Shown here piece after piece: positions 18,106-26,980 of a DNA stretch of 59,042 nucleotides (within the stretch, counting starts at the first letter, position 1; each line of letters begins with the position of its first letter). The stretch covers positions 1-59,042 of the forward strand of contig JAIFNA010000017.1 in the NCBI GenBank assembly GCA_020048055.1. Direction: 5' to 3'. The notes beneath the pieces were generated by a model that was not told the DNA's origin, did not search any database, and worked only from the letters and a program-made list of their open reading frames with translations. The position numbers and the translations under genes were made by a program. The DNA is from Arcobacter sp. (GTDB lineage Bacteria; Campylobacterota; Campylobacteria; Campylobacterales; Arcobacteraceae).

Positions 18106-18136
18106 AAAAGGGTGGATAAAATCTACCCACCCTTTT
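18106..18136 (-). terminator. Terminator-like hairpin between pstS and pstC
   Basis: On the minus strand AAAAGGGTGG and CCACCCTTTT form a 10-bp stem with an 11-nt loop and a T-rich 3' side, 15 bases after the pstS stop and 14 bases before the pstC start codon. As an attenuator or 3'-end stabiliser it would make pstS mRNA more abundant than pstCAB mRNA, as expected for an abundant binding protein. Confidence 0.7.
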
Positions 18137-18151
18137 TCTCTTTATTTATAA

Positions 18152-19186
18152 TTATTTAGATTTTAAATCCGCTGCTGTTAAAACTTTTCCAGAAATTGCA
18201 TTTTTGATAGCTACTTCTCTAACTGCTTTAGAAGATGAAACAAGTCCTATTCTTTTTAAAGCACCTCTATCACCAATTTGTTTCTCACTCATAAACATCT
18301 CAACATATTTTGAAATAGATGGTTTTGCTTTTTTATGATCATTTTTCACATAGAAAAATAAACTTCTTGAAATTGGATATTTGCCACTTGCAATATTTGC
18401 AGGTGTTGGTTCAAACCCATCAATTGTAGCCCCACTTACTTTATTTCCATTTTCTTCTAAGAAGCTATATCCAAATACACCAATAGCATTTGTATCTTTT
18501 GTAAGTTTTTGAACGATTAAGTTATCGTTTTCACCACTATCAATATATGCACCATCTTGTCTGATTTTACTATATTTTTTGTGTCCAGCTGCATGGTACA
18601 CATCTTTGAATATCCCTTTTTTTGTAAAATGTTGCATCGTCATCTCTTCGAAACTATCTCTTGTCCCTGAAGATTTTGGAGGACCATATACTCTAATCTC
18701 TCTATTTGGTAAAGATGCATCTATATCAGACCATTTTTTGTTTGGATTTTTTACTAAACTTTTTCCATCTTTACTTGGAACTTCCTCAGCAACTGCCATA
18801 AAGATTTGTTCTCTTGTAAGTTTTAGTGGTTTATTTTTTTTGCTTTGAGCGATAGCGATACCATCAAATCCGATTAAAGCTTCAGTGATATTTGTAACAC
18901 CATTTTGTGCACAAGTTGCAAATTCTGCTTCTTTCATTCTTCTACTTGCATTTGTAATATCTGCTGATTTATCATCATTGCTTGAACAAAATATTTTCAT
19001 TCCCCCACCAGTTCCTGTTGATTCAACTATTGGTGTTGCCATTTTTGTTGTTGCACCAAATTGTTCTGCTACTGCTGATGCAAATGGATATACTGTACTT
19101 GAACCAACCATTCTAATTGGCTCTTCTGCTTGAAGAGTAAGGTTAAGTGCCATAACTGCTGCTAATGCTAAAACTGTTTTTTTCAT
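18152..19186 (-). CDS. pstS: Periplasmic phosphate-binding protein PstS
   Basis: 344 residues with a clear signal peptide (MKKTVLALAAVMALNLTLQA, probable cleavage after Ala20). The mature protein begins with RMVGSSTVYPFASAVAEQF, the phosphate-binding SS/T loop. Further ligand motifs are ESTGTGGGMKIFC and GPPKSSGTRDSFEEM. It is the first gene of pstSCAB-phoU, has a strong Shine-Dalgarno (AGGAG), and is preceded by a Pho-box-like promoter. Confidence 0.97.
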   Translation of the reverse strand: MKKTVLALAAVMALNLTLQAEEPIRMVGSSTVYPFASAVAEQFGATTKMATPIVESTGTGGGMKIFCSSNDDKSADITNASRRMKEAEFATCAQNGVTNITEALIGFDGIAIAQSKKNKPLKLTREQIFMAVAEEVPSKDGKSLVKNPNKKWSDIDASLPNREIRVYGPPKSSGTRDSFEEMTMQHFTKKGIFKDVYHAAGHKKYSKIRQDGAYIDSGENDNLIVQKLTKDTNAIGVFGYSFLEENGNKVSGATIDGFEPTPANIASGKYPISRSLFFYVKNDHKKAKPSISKYVEMFMSEKQIGDRGALKRIGLVSSSKAVREVAIKNAISGKVLTAADLKSK

Positions 19187-19218
19187 CTTTTGTATCTCCT
19201 GTTTTTTTGAATGTCGAA

Positions 19219-19249
19219 GTATAAAAAATTTTGGTTACGAAGCGGTTAC
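19219..19249 (-). promoter_or_regulatory. Putative PhoB-type promoter of pstS
   Basis: On the minus strand GTAACC occurs twice (19244-19249 and 19233-19238) with an 11-bp period, followed by AAAA. A -10 TATACT (19219-19224) starts eight bases later. The spacing matches PhoB-activated promoters, where the box replaces the -35. The same arrangement precedes the response regulator gene. Confidence 0.68.
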
Positions 19250-19293
19250 AACTTTTTTTTATTAAATTTTATAAAAGATAAAAAAATATATGT

Positions 19294-19299
19294 TATATT
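19294..19299 (+). promoter_or_regulatory. Putative extended -10 box for the antiporter gene
   Basis: TGTTATATT (TGn plus TATATT) lies 40 bases before the start codon of the antiporter gene. Confidence 0.35.
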
Positions 19300-19338
19300 G
19301 TCAATTCTTTAAAATTAACACAAGGATAGAAAAACACA

Positions 19339-20511
19339 ATGGAAAAAAGTAGTGATGCCCCCTCGAGGCAGAGTTTAAAAGATTTTCTTGAAGATTATTG
19401 GGACATAATTGTCGGAGTAAGTTCGGTTTTTATGGCATTTTATTTTCATAAATTAGGTTTAGGTGGATTAGCTACTTTATTTGCTGCGATTGGGATTGCG
19501 TGTCTTTCTCTTAGTGTTTCAGAGGTTGCAGAGATACTCTCTTCAAGACTTCAAGAGCCTTATGGAAGTCTTGTTCTTACACTTAGTGCAGTTGTTGTTG
19601 AGATTATCCTTTTGTATATCATTTTGCTTCAAGCATTTACAAATCCAGAAGTTGTTGAAACTGTTAAAGGTGGGATTATTTCGGCGGTTATTGTTGATAT
19701 GAATGTACTTTTGGGTATTGCTGTTTTCTTGGGTGGATTAAAATTTTCAGAACAAGAGCACAACAAAGAAACCTCAAGTACATATACAACAATTCTTTAT
19801 GTAACAGGTATTGCACTTTTGGTCCCTAGTTTGCTTAGTGAAGTCAATCATAGAAAAGAGACTGTTTTTGAAGCTTCTGTTTTAATCTCTTTATTGCTTT
19901 TCTTTTTTTATACAATTATTATTATTTTTCAAACAAAAACTCACACACATTTTTTTAAACAAACAGCACGAAGTAGAATATTTAGGATAAAAAGAAAAAT
20001 GGCTCAGAAAAATCTTGAAGAAGATGATGAAGAGGAAGATGATTATATATTTGAAAAATTTACAAATTTCGGACTCATCGCAACAATATTTTTATTTATT
20101 GGAATTATCGCAATGGGTGCTGAAATTTTTGCAACAGATGGTGTTAGACTCGCAAAAGAATATGGAATTTCAGCTGGAATTTCTGGACTTATTATTGCTA
20201 TTGTCGCAGTTAGTCCTGAAATTATGACAGCTATCAAGGCTGCAAAAAATGATGAGATACAAAGAGTTGTAAATATTGCTATGGGTGCATCAACGGTTTC
20301 AATACTTTTAACAGTTCCTATTTTGATGGGTTTAGCTTATATGAGTGGAATTAGATTTGAGCTTAATTTTAATCCTTTAGAGATAGGAGCTTTGATTTTA
20401 ACGATTATTTTGGCGTGGAAAACAACAGATGATGGACATACAAATTATTTTGAAGGTATTGCTCATCTTACTTTTTTTGTTGCATTTGCAATTATTGCAG
20501 CTTATTACTAG
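19339..20511 (+). CDS. Calcium/cation:proton antiporter of the CaCA family (ChaA-like)
   Basis: 390-residue inner-membrane protein with about 10-11 hydrophobic segments. The two alpha-repeat regions contain LQEPYGSLVLTLSAVVVEI and VSPEIMTAIKAAKNDEIQR, similar to E. coli ChaA (EPYGSL). Between them is a cytoplasmic loop with an acidic run, EEDDEEEDD, which in this family can bind or sense cations. It probably exports Ca2+ and/or Na+/K+ in exchange for protons; the ion cannot be fixed from sequence. It is divergent from pstS and convergent with the YgiQ gene. Confidence 0.88.
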   Translation: MEKSSDAPSRQSLKDFLEDYWDIIVGVSSVFMAFYFHKLGLGGLATLFAAIGIACLSLSVSEVAEILSSRLQEPYGSLVLTLSAVVVEIILLYIILLQAFTNPEVVETVKGGIISAVIVDMNVLLGIAVFLGGLKFSEQEHNKETSSTYTTILYVTGIALLVPSLLSEVNHRKETVFEASVLISLLLFFFYTIIIIFQTKTHTHFFKQTARSRIFRIKRKMAQKNLEEDDEEEDDYIFEKFTNFGLIATIFLFIGIIAMGAEIFATDGVRLAKEYGISAGISGLIIAIVAVSPEIMTAIKAAKNDEIQRVVNIAMGASTVSILLTVPILMGLAYMSGIRFELNFNPLEIGALILTIILAWKTTDDGHTNYFEGIAHLTFFVAFAIIAAYY

Positions 20512-20528
20512 TGAGTTAAATATTTAGA

Positions 20529-20557
20529 ATTGTTACAAACTATTTGTTTGTAACAAT
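20529..20557 (+). terminator. Intrinsic terminator after the antiporter gene
   Basis: A perfect 12-bp stem (ATTGTTACAAAC / GTTTGTAACAAT) with a TATTT loop is followed on the plus strand by a T-rich run (TCTTTTTGTTTTTG). The right arm overlaps the last codons of the convergent YgiQ gene. Confidence 0.75.
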
Positions 20558-22267
20558 ATCTTTTTGTTTTTGTTTTTTATTTAAATCTTTCTCAACAAAA
20601 ATTGGTTTAAGTGTCCAAGGATCAAGCTCTGTATAATACATTAGTGTTGAATATGTAGATGGTGTTGGTGTGAAAACTTGCACTTGTTCTGGATTTAATT
20701 TTAAATCTTTATTTGCAAAATCTTTTAAATCTTTCATATCTTTTTCTGTACAACCAGGGTGTGCAGCAATCATATAATATGTTAAAAATTGTTTTTTGCC
20801 AGTTTGTTTGTTTAAGTTTTCAAATTTTGATTTAAAATCTTGTAAAACATCTTTGCTCGGTTTCCCCATCATCTTAAGGACTTTTGTTTCACTGTGTTCT
20901 GGAGCTATTTTCATCTGCCCGCTTACATGGTGCTCTACTATCTCTTTAAGGTACTCATCACCATAATATTTATCTTCATTTATAAGGTCATACCTTATTC
21001 CACTATTGACAAATACTTTTTTTACTGTTGGAATTTTTCTAATATTTTGAAGTAGGGTGATATTTCTTTTGTGGTTTGGTTTAAGTGTGGGACAAATTTT
21101 GTACTCATTGTGTTTTGGGTTTTTGTTATTTTCAAACATTTTAAATCCTGTGCATCTTTTTGTTTCACAAACACCTTCACCCAGTTTTTTATCACACTCA
21201 TAACCGTACATATTTGCAGTTGCACCACCAACATCACTAATTATCCCTTTCCATTTTGGATTTTTAGTGAAATCTTTTACTTCATTTAAGATTGAGTTTT
21301 CACTTCTACTTCGTATGGTTCTTCCTTGATGGACTGAAATTGCACAAAAATTGCACTCCCCATAGCAACCATGATGTGTTGTAACAGAAAAGCGTATTGT
21401 CTCCATAGCCCGAACTTTCCCATCTTTTAGATAATAAGGATGAACTTCCCTCTCGTATGGCAAATCATAAACATTATCTATCTCTGCCTCATTCATATAA
21501 AATTGTGGTGGATTTTGGATTAGGTACCTACCATTATGTTCTTGAAAAAGTCCAACTGAACTAAGAGGATCATTATTTTTATAAAAAAGATGAAACATCT
21601 TTATGAATTCTTGTTTATCTTTTTGACAAGCTTCTAAATTTGGTAATTCTAAATAGTTTTCTTTCGCATCTTTGCTTATATAGCAAACACCCCTGACATC
21701 TTTTGCATCACCTTTTGTTTTAAGGGCATTTGCTAGTTCTAAAACACTTTTTTCACCCATTCCATAAATTAAATAATCAGCTTTAGCATCAAAAAGCTGA
21801 GATCCTCGTACTTTATTTGTCCAGAAATCATAATGTGCAACTCTTCTTAAACTAGCTTCAATTCCACCTAGAACTATTGGGGCAGTATTTTTAAAATATT
21901 GTCTTATAAGATTTGAATAGATTAGGTTTGCCCTATCTGGTCTTCTTGTATTCTTTTCACCTGGCGTGAAGTCATCAGAGTTTCTGAATTTTTTCAAAGC
22001 TGTATAGTTTGCAACCATACTATCAACAAGTCCAGAACTAACACCCCAAAAAAGTGATGGCTCGCCTAGTCTAGTTATGTCATTGTGTGAATTGTAATCT
22101 GGTTGAGCAATAATTCCTACTTTGTAGCCATTTTGGATTAGTAACTTTCCTATAATTGCCATACCACTATATGGACTATCGATATATGTATCACCACTTA
22201 CAAGTATAATATCAAGCTTTTCCCAGCCAAGATCTTGTAGTTCATCTTTAGTTGTAGGGATAAACAT
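20540..22267 (-). CDS. YgiQ-family radical SAM protein
   Basis: 575 residues. An N-terminal YgiQ domain (about 1-280) with VSGDTYIDSPYSGMAIIG and PIVLGGIEASLRR precedes a radical SAM core. The cluster motif is CYGECNFC (CxxxCxxC) around residues 302-309, in HHGCYGECNFCAISVHQGR. The family is widespread and its reaction is unknown. It ends inside a terminator stem and starts two bases after the upstream GGDEF gene, so the two are probably cotranscribed. Confidence 0.92.
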   Translation of the reverse strand: MFIPTTKDELQDLGWEKLDIILVSGDTYIDSPYSGMAIIGKLLIQNGYKVGIIAQPDYNSHNDITRLGEPSLFWGVSSGLVDSMVANYTALKKFRNSDDFTPGEKNTRRPDRANLIYSNLIRQYFKNTAPIVLGGIEASLRRVAHYDFWTNKVRGSQLFDAKADYLIYGMGEKSVLELANALKTKGDAKDVRGVCYISKDAKENYLELPNLEACQKDKQEFIKMFHLFYKNNDPLSSVGLFQEHNGRYLIQNPPQFYMNEAEIDNVYDLPYEREVHPYYLKDGKVRAMETIRFSVTTHHGCYGECNFCAISVHQGRTIRSRSENSILNEVKDFTKNPKWKGIISDVGGATANMYGYECDKKLGEGVCETKRCTGFKMFENNKNPKHNEYKICPTLKPNHKRNITLLQNIRKIPTVKKVFVNSGIRYDLINEDKYYGDEYLKEIVEHHVSGQMKIAPEHSETKVLKMMGKPSKDVLQDFKSKFENLNKQTGKKQFLTYYMIAAHPGCTEKDMKDLKDFANKDLKLNPEQVQVFTPTPSTYSTLMYYTELDPWTLKPIFVEKDLNKKQKQKDIVTNK

Positions 22268-22269
22268 TT

Positions 22270-23169
22270 TTATTGTGTTACTATAATATTTTTGCCATTT
22301 TCTTTGGCAATTCTTAGAGCGTCTTCTACTCTAAAAATGATTGTATTGCTATTATCTATCGGATCAAATTGTGTTATTCCAAAGCTAGCTGTTATTTGCT
22401 CAATATCCTCAACTTCAATAGACATTACTATTTTTCTTAAATTTTCTGCTAAAAGTTCAGCTTTTGTAAGATTTGTCTCAGGCAAAAGCAAAACAAATGC
22501 TGTGTCACTATACTTGGCAAAAATATCACAAGTTCTTATGTTTTTTTCGATTTTTTTTGCTGTTACACTTATTATTTCATCACCTTTTATAAATCCAAAC
22601 TTATCATTTGTATTTGTTAGATTATCTATATTTAACATAATAAGTGAAAAGACAGATGAGTATCTTTTTGTCTGACTTAGTGATAAATTTAATGCATCCA
22701 TAAAAAATGATTTGTTATATATTTTGGTTAAACAATCGTGTGTTATATTGAAATATTTATGTGATGATTCGATTTTAATATCAGAGATATCATCCAATGT
22801 AATGATGTATTGCATTTCATTTGAAACAAGTTTATTAAGTTTTACTAAAAAGACTTTAGGTTCATAGTCTTTCCTGTCTACTATCGAGATTATTCTATTT
22901 GTAGTGTAAAGTTTTTCAATATCGCTAATCCAATTATCTGAATTTTCATCTTTTGTAAAAAATGCTTGATGTGCAACAAATGTATTTTCTATGTTTGTGA
23001 ATTTATCTTTAAAATCTTCAATTCGTTTAACATCAAAAAAATCATTAAATTTTTGATTTGCAATAATAACATTTGATTTGTCAGCAACAAAAATAATATT
23101 TTGTTGCTGATTTATAACATTTTGTATTATTTGTAGTTCTAGTTCGTAAAAATTTGATGATTTGGTCAT
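22270..23169 (-). CDS. PAS-like sensor with a degenerate GGDEF domain
   Basis: 299 residues without membrane helices. Residues 1-125 look PAS-like (NIIFVADKSNVIIANQKFND). Residues 135-299 follow the GGDEF fold (CLTKIYNKSFFMDAL, IMLNIDNLTNTNDKFGF, AEKLR-like ..AENLRKIVMSIE, ITASFGITQF, ALRIAKENGKN). The catalytic GG(D/E)EF is replaced by SDTAF, so diguanylate cyclase activity is unlikely. The inhibitory-site motif RxxD survives as RTCD five residues before it, so it may bind c-di-GMP as an effector. It is cotranscribed with the YgiQ gene. Confidence 0.85.
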   Translation of the reverse strand: MTKSSNFYELELQIIQNVINQQQNIIFVADKSNVIIANQKFNDFFDVKRIEDFKDKFTNIENTFVAHQAFFTKDENSDNWISDIEKLYTTNRIISIVDRKDYEPKVFLVKLNKLVSNEMQYIITLDDISDIKIESSHKYFNITHDCLTKIYNKSFFMDALNLSLSQTKRYSSVFSLIMLNIDNLTNTNDKFGFIKGDEIISVTAKKIEKNIRTCDIFAKYSDTAFVLLLPETNLTKAELLAENLRKIVMSIEVEDIEQITASFGITQFDPIDNSNTIIFRVEDALRIAKENGKNIIVTQ

Positions 23170-23234
23170 TATTTATTGCTCCTTGAGTTGGCAAACAAAA
23201 CTTATATTTAAGTGTTTTATCTGCATTTTTAATA

Positions 23235-24989
23235 TTAATCTTGCTTTCGAATTCTTATGCTTAACTCTTTTAATTGTTCACTATCAACTTCGCTAGGTGC
23301 TTTTGTTAGCAAACATTGTGCTTTTTGTGTTTTTGGAAATGCTATAACATCTCTAATGCTATCTGTTCTAGCAAGTAACATAATTAGTCTATCAAATCCA
23401 AGTGCAAATCCACCATGTGGAGGCGCTCCAAATTCTAGTGCATCAAGTAAGAAACCAAATTTCTCTCTAGCTTCTTCATCACTTATCCCCATAATTTCAA
23501 ATACTTTTGCTTGAATATCTTGTTTGTGAATTCTAATACTTCCACCACCAAGCTCTGTACCATTTAAAACTATGTCGTAAGCTATTGATGAAATATCTTC
23601 AAGATCATCAAGATTTTCTAAACTTTTTGGCATAGTAAATGGATGGTGAAGTGCTTTTGTTCGTCCATTTTCAACTTCAAACATAGGGAAATCAACAACC
23701 CATAAAAATTCAAAAGTATCATTTGGGATAATATCCATCTCACGAGCCAAGAAAAGTCTAAATCTACCCATATAGTCCCAAACTGTTTTTTTATCACCTG
23801 CTCCAAAAAATACAACATCACCAACAACAAGTTCAGTTCTTTTTACAATCTCTTCAAGGTCACTTTCACTAAAAAATTTAGTTAATGGACCTTTTAATCC
23901 ATCCTCTTTCATTTGAAAATATCCAAGTCCAGATGCTCCAAATTTTCTAACAAAATCTTCAAAAGATTTCATTTGTCTTTTTGAAAATATATTATCGCCA
24001 TTTGGACATCTTAAAGCTTTAATTCTATTTTTTTTTGTATCACTCGCGATACTTCTAAATATCTCATTTGTGCTATTTGCAAAAATATCAGACACTTCAA
24101 CCATTGGCATAGCAAATCTCATATCTGGTTTATCACTTCCATAAATCTCCATTGCATCATTAAAAGTCATACGATTGAATTTTTTAGGGATATCGTGTCC
24201 AGCAGCTTTAAAAATATTTACTATTAATTCCTCAGCAACTGCCATAACATCTTCTTGATTACAAAAGCTCATCTCAACATCTATTTGTGTAAATTCAGGT
24301 TGTCTATCTGCTCTTAAATCTTCATCTCTAAAACATTTTGCAATTTGGTAATATCTATCAAATCCACTTACCATTAAAAGTTGTTTGAAAAGTTGAGGAG
24401 ATTGAGGAAGTGCATAAAATTCACCGCCATGAACCCTTGAAGGAACCAGATAATCTCTTGCACCTTCTGGAGTTGATTTTGTTAAAATTGGTGTTTCAAC
24501 ATCTAAAAAACCTAAGCTATCAAGTGTATTTCTTGCAGCAATTCCAACTTTACTTCTTAATTTGAAGATGTTGTAAGATTTTTCAGTTCTAAGTTCAAGA
24601 AATCTATTTTTTAATCTTATCTCTTCATTTACTTTTTCATCACCAAGTTCAAATGGCATAGCTTTGCTTTTGTTTTCAATAATTAAAGTATTAACAACTA
24701 TTTCTATTTTTCCAGTTTTTAGACGAGGATTTTCCAATCCTTCCCCTCTTGCTCTTACTTTTCCTGTTACTATTAGAACAAATTCATCTCTTACTTTATC
24801 AGCTATTTCCCAAGCTTCTTTTGAGCCCTCTTCATTTGGGTCACAAACAAGTTGAACCAAGCCATCTTTATCTCTTAAATCTATAAAAATTAATCCACCG
24901 TGATCTCTTCTGCTATTTACCCAACCAGCAACTGTTACAGTTTCCCCTATGTTATTTTCTGTTACATCCGTACAATAATGTGTTCTCAA
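23235..24989 (-). CDS. aspS: Aspartate-tRNA(Asp/Asn) ligase
   Basis: 584-residue class IIb synthetase. It has an N-terminal OB-fold anticodon-binding domain (1-105; [21 protein letters not shown]), class II core motifs (motif 2 [18 protein letters not shown], motif 3 [12 protein letters not shown]) and the bacterial GAD insertion (about 280-410). Many Campylobacterota rely on nondiscriminating AspRS with GatCAB; whether this one is nondiscriminating cannot be read directly. Confidence 0.97.
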   Translation of the reverse strand: MRTHYCTDVTENNIGETVTVAGWVNSRRDHGGLIFIDLRDKDGLVQLVCDPNEEGSKEAWEIADKVRDEFVLIVTGKVRARGEGLENPRLKTGKIEIVVNTLIIENKSKAMPFELGDEKVNEEIRLKNRFLELRTEKSYNIFKLRSKVGIAARNTLDSLGFLDVETPILTKSTPEGARDYLVPSRVHGGEFYALPQSPQLFKQLLMVSGFDRYYQIAKCFRDEDLRADRQPEFTQIDVEMSFCNQEDVMAVAEELIVNIFKAAGHDIPKKFNRMTFNDAMEIYGSDKPDMRFAMPMVEVSDIFANSTNEIFRSIASDTKKNRIKALRCPNGDNIFSKRQMKSFEDFVRKFGASGLGYFQMKEDGLKGPLTKFFSESDLEEIVKRTELVVGDVVFFGAGDKKTVWDYMGRFRLFLAREMDIIPNDTFEFLWVVDFPMFEVENGRTKALHHPFTMPKSLENLDDLEDISSIAYDIVLNGTELGGGSIRIHKQDIQAKVFEIMGISDEEAREKFGFLLDALEFGAPPHGGFALGFDRLIMLLARTDSIRDVIAFPKTQKAQCLLTKAPSEVDSEQLKELSIRIRKQD

Positions 24990-25021
24990 AATTATCCTTT
25001 TAAAAATTGTAATAAGTGGCG

Positions 25022-25027
25022 ATTATA
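25022..25027 (-). promoter_or_regulatory. Putative -10 box for aspS
   Basis: TATAAT on the minus strand, followed by CGCC, 32 bases before the aspS ATG. Confidence 0.55.
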
Positions 25028-25046
25028 CCCGTAAATCCCTTAAAGA

Positions 25047-26012
25047 CTAAATCCAACCTTTCTTTTTGAAGATATAAATTGGTAAAATTGATGAAATAAT
25101 CATTAAGACAATTGACACTAAATAACCAAATTCAAAATGTAGTTCAGGCATAAAATCAAAATTCATACCATAAATACTTGCAATCAAAGTTGGCGGAAGA
25201 AAGATCACATTTACGATCGTAAACATTTTTATAACTTTGTTTTGTTCAATACTCAAGACACCTAAGAATATATTTTGCAAATAATCAAGCCTTTCAAAAT
25301 TAAATTCTGTGTAATCTATAAGTGATTTAATATCTTTTAGCATTATTTGAACATCACTTTTAAGTTTGTCGCAAAGTTTTGTTGATTTTAAAAAAGCAGT
25401 TAAAATTCTTTGTTTGTCGGTTAGATTTTCTCTAATTTTCATATTGAGGTCTTCAAAAGCAGATATTCTTTCAAGTATCTCTTCATCATCATTTTTGTAG
25501 TCAGTAAAGACAAATTTTCTCAAACTTGTAATATCACGCGATAGTTTTTCGATAATATCAGCGTCAGCATCCGTTCTAATATCAAGTATGTGACAAAGGA
25601 TATCAAAGCCATCTTTGTAATCTTTTGGGGAAGCTTTAAATTTTTTATTCATCTCATCAAAAGTAAGAAGATTAATATATCTAATTGAAATCAGAACTTT
25701 ATTGTGAAGTATAAAAGATACAGTTTCATTTTTTGGTGTTAACTCATTTGAAACAAGAAAATAACTATTTATCTCAATTTTATTACTCTCTTCCCAGTAT
25801 CTTGAGCTTATCTCAATCTCCTCACTCTCCTGTTTTGTTGGAAATATGATATCAAAATTTTTTTCAATAAAATTTTTCTCCTTAACTGATGGAGAGTGCA
25901 TATCTATCCAAATAACATTTTGTTTCATCTCACTTGTTATGATGTCAAGTGATTCTTCAATCTCAACAACTTTTAGTCTATTGCTGTTATTCATAGTGTA
26001 AAAAATTATCAT
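25047..26012 (-). CDS. corA: CorA-family divalent cation transporter
   Basis: 321 residues. The large cytoplasmic N-terminal funnel domain is followed by two C-terminal membrane helices, with the signature YGMNFDFMPEL at the end of the first. It transports Mg2+ and often Co2+/Ni2+ through a pentameric pore. An upstream in-frame ATG at 26039 would add nine residues, but ATG at 26012 has the excellent Shine-Dalgarno TTTGGAGG and is preferred. It is monocistronic, ending about 58 bases from aspS. Confidence 0.93.
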   Translation of the reverse strand: MIIFYTMNNSNRLKVVEIEESLDIITSEMKQNVIWIDMHSPSVKEKNFIEKNFDIIFPTKQESEEIEISSRYWEESNKIEINSYFLVSNELTPKNETVSFILHNKVLISIRYINLLTFDEMNKKFKASPKDYKDGFDILCHILDIRTDADADIIEKLSRDITSLRKFVFTDYKNDDEEILERISAFEDLNMKIRENLTDKQRILTAFLKSTKLCDKLKSDVQIMLKDIKSLIDYTEFNFERLDYLQNIFLGVLSIEQNKVIKMFTIVNVIFLPPTLIASIYGMNFDFMPELHFEFGYLVSIVLMIISSILPIYIFKKKGWI

Positions 26013-26124
26013 ATTTAGCACCTCCAAATTTTGGTGCATAATACAAAAACTTTACTTTTTTAGCTATAAAAAAATACACTTATAGTGTCTCTTTGAATGT
26101 AACCTTGGATAATCTACAATTAAG

Positions 26125-26130
26125 TATAAT
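26125..26130 (+). promoter_or_regulatory. Putative -10 box for the rpmH operon
   Basis: Consensus TATAAT, 44 bases before the rpmH ATG. A TTGGAT at 26105 is too close to be a good -35; the upstream region is otherwise AT-rich. Confidence 0.55.
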
Positions 26131-26174
26131 TTAACTACAATCGCAAACTTATTTACAAAAAAGGAAACGATGTC

Positions 26175-26309
26175 ATGAAAAGAACATACCAAGCACATAA
26201 CACTCCTAGAAAAAGAACCCATGGTTTTAGAGCTAGAATGGCTACTAAAAATGGAAGAAGAGTATTAAGAGCTAGAAGAGCAAAAGGTAGAAAGAGATTA
26301 GCTGTTTAG
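26175..26309 (+). CDS. rpmH: 50S ribosomal protein L34
   Basis: 44 residues: [20 protein letters not shown], then [20 protein letters not shown] and RLAV. This is the complete, very basic L34 and it matches the family end to end. Shine-Dalgarno AAGGAAA lies about nine bases upstream. A two-codon ATG-TCA-TGA overlaps the true ATG and is probably incidental. It is the first gene of the conserved rpmH-rnpA-yidD-yidC-jag-mnmE cluster. Confidence 0.98.
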   Translation: MKRTYQAHNTPRKRTHGFRARMATKNGRRVLRARRAKGRKRLAV

Positions 26310-26644
26310 ATAAACAACACAGGGTTAAATCAACTAAAGAATTTAACCAAATCTACAAAAGCAACATTAAGTGGCATACTCACTCATTTGTTGCTTTTTT
26401 TAAATCCTCCCCAAAAATAAAAATTGGTTTTGTCGCATCAAAAAAAGTTGGTAATGCAGTTATCCGAAATAGAGCAAAACGACTCCTAAGATCACTTGTC
26501 TTACAAAACGAATCAACACTAACATCTGGTGAATATGTATTTGTAGCAAAAGAGGAGATTTTAAATCGTCCACACAATATTTTATTAAAAGATTTTACCT
26601 ACGCTATGAAAAAAATGGGCATACATAAGGCTCTCATTGAATAG
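26297..26644 (+). CDS. rnpA: Ribonuclease P protein component, with non-canonical ATT start
   Basis: About 115 residues from the ATT at 26297. The core is unmistakable: [15 protein letters not shown], then the RNA-binding motif [20 protein letters not shown] (RNR signature) and a C-terminal helix. The protein binds RNase P RNA for tRNA 5' maturation. The frame is closed upstream by TAG at 26288, and there is no ATG, GTG or TTG between that stop and the conserved core. ATT at 26297 gives a sensible N-terminus ([12 protein letters not shown]) and has AAAAGG nine bases upstream. It overlaps the rpmH end by 13 bases. The start is an inference. Confidence 0.88.
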   Translation: MSCLDKQHRVKSTKEFNQIYKSNIKWHTHSFVAFFKSSPKIKIGFVASKKVGNAVIRNRAKRLLRSLVLQNESTLTSGEYVFVAKEEILNRPHNILLKDFTYAMKKMGIHKALIE

Positions 26645-26963
26645 AGCATTTTTATTTTTTATCACTTTTTATCAAAAATATATATCAGTTTTTTCACATG
26701 GAAGTTGCAGATACCACCCCACATGCTCTGAATATTCTAAAATACAATTTCAATATAATAATCTCTTTTATGCAATTTTTTTTAGTTTCTTGCGGATAAT
26801 GAAATGCAATAAGCTTTTTCGTGGAGGTTTTGATTATCCAATTGTTAGATATAGTTTAGATAATGTAAGTTTTAAAAAGATTAAGATAAAATTCTGGCTT
26901 ATTCCAATTGGACAAGACAAATTTTACATCATTAAAAATTGGGACAGAAATAGAAAAATATAA
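26637..26963 (+). CDS. yidD: YidD, membrane protein insertion efficiency factor
   Basis: 108 residues. The family motif is FYQKYISVFSHGSCRYHPTC followed by SEYS, with conserved cysteines and an amphipathic N-terminal helix that associates with the inner membrane. A second conserved part, KCNKLFRGGFD, is present. The C-terminus is somewhat longer than in many homologues. The start is TTG, overlapping the rnpA stop region by eight bases. It assists YidC/Sec-dependent insertion in other bacteria. Confidence 0.93.
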   Translation: MNRAFLFFITFYQKYISVFSHGSCRYHPTCSEYSKIQFQYNNLFYAIFFSFLRIMKCNKLFRGGFDYPIVRYSLDNVSFKKIKIKFWLIPIGQDKFYIIKNWDRNRKI

Positions 26964-26980
26964 AATAGGATAACTGACAA

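Noticed and set aside
26170-26178. Two-codon ATG-TCA-TGA overlapping the rpmH start
   Set aside because: Too close to the Shine-Dalgarno (about four bases) to be initiated well; more likely incidental than a regulatory mini-ORF.
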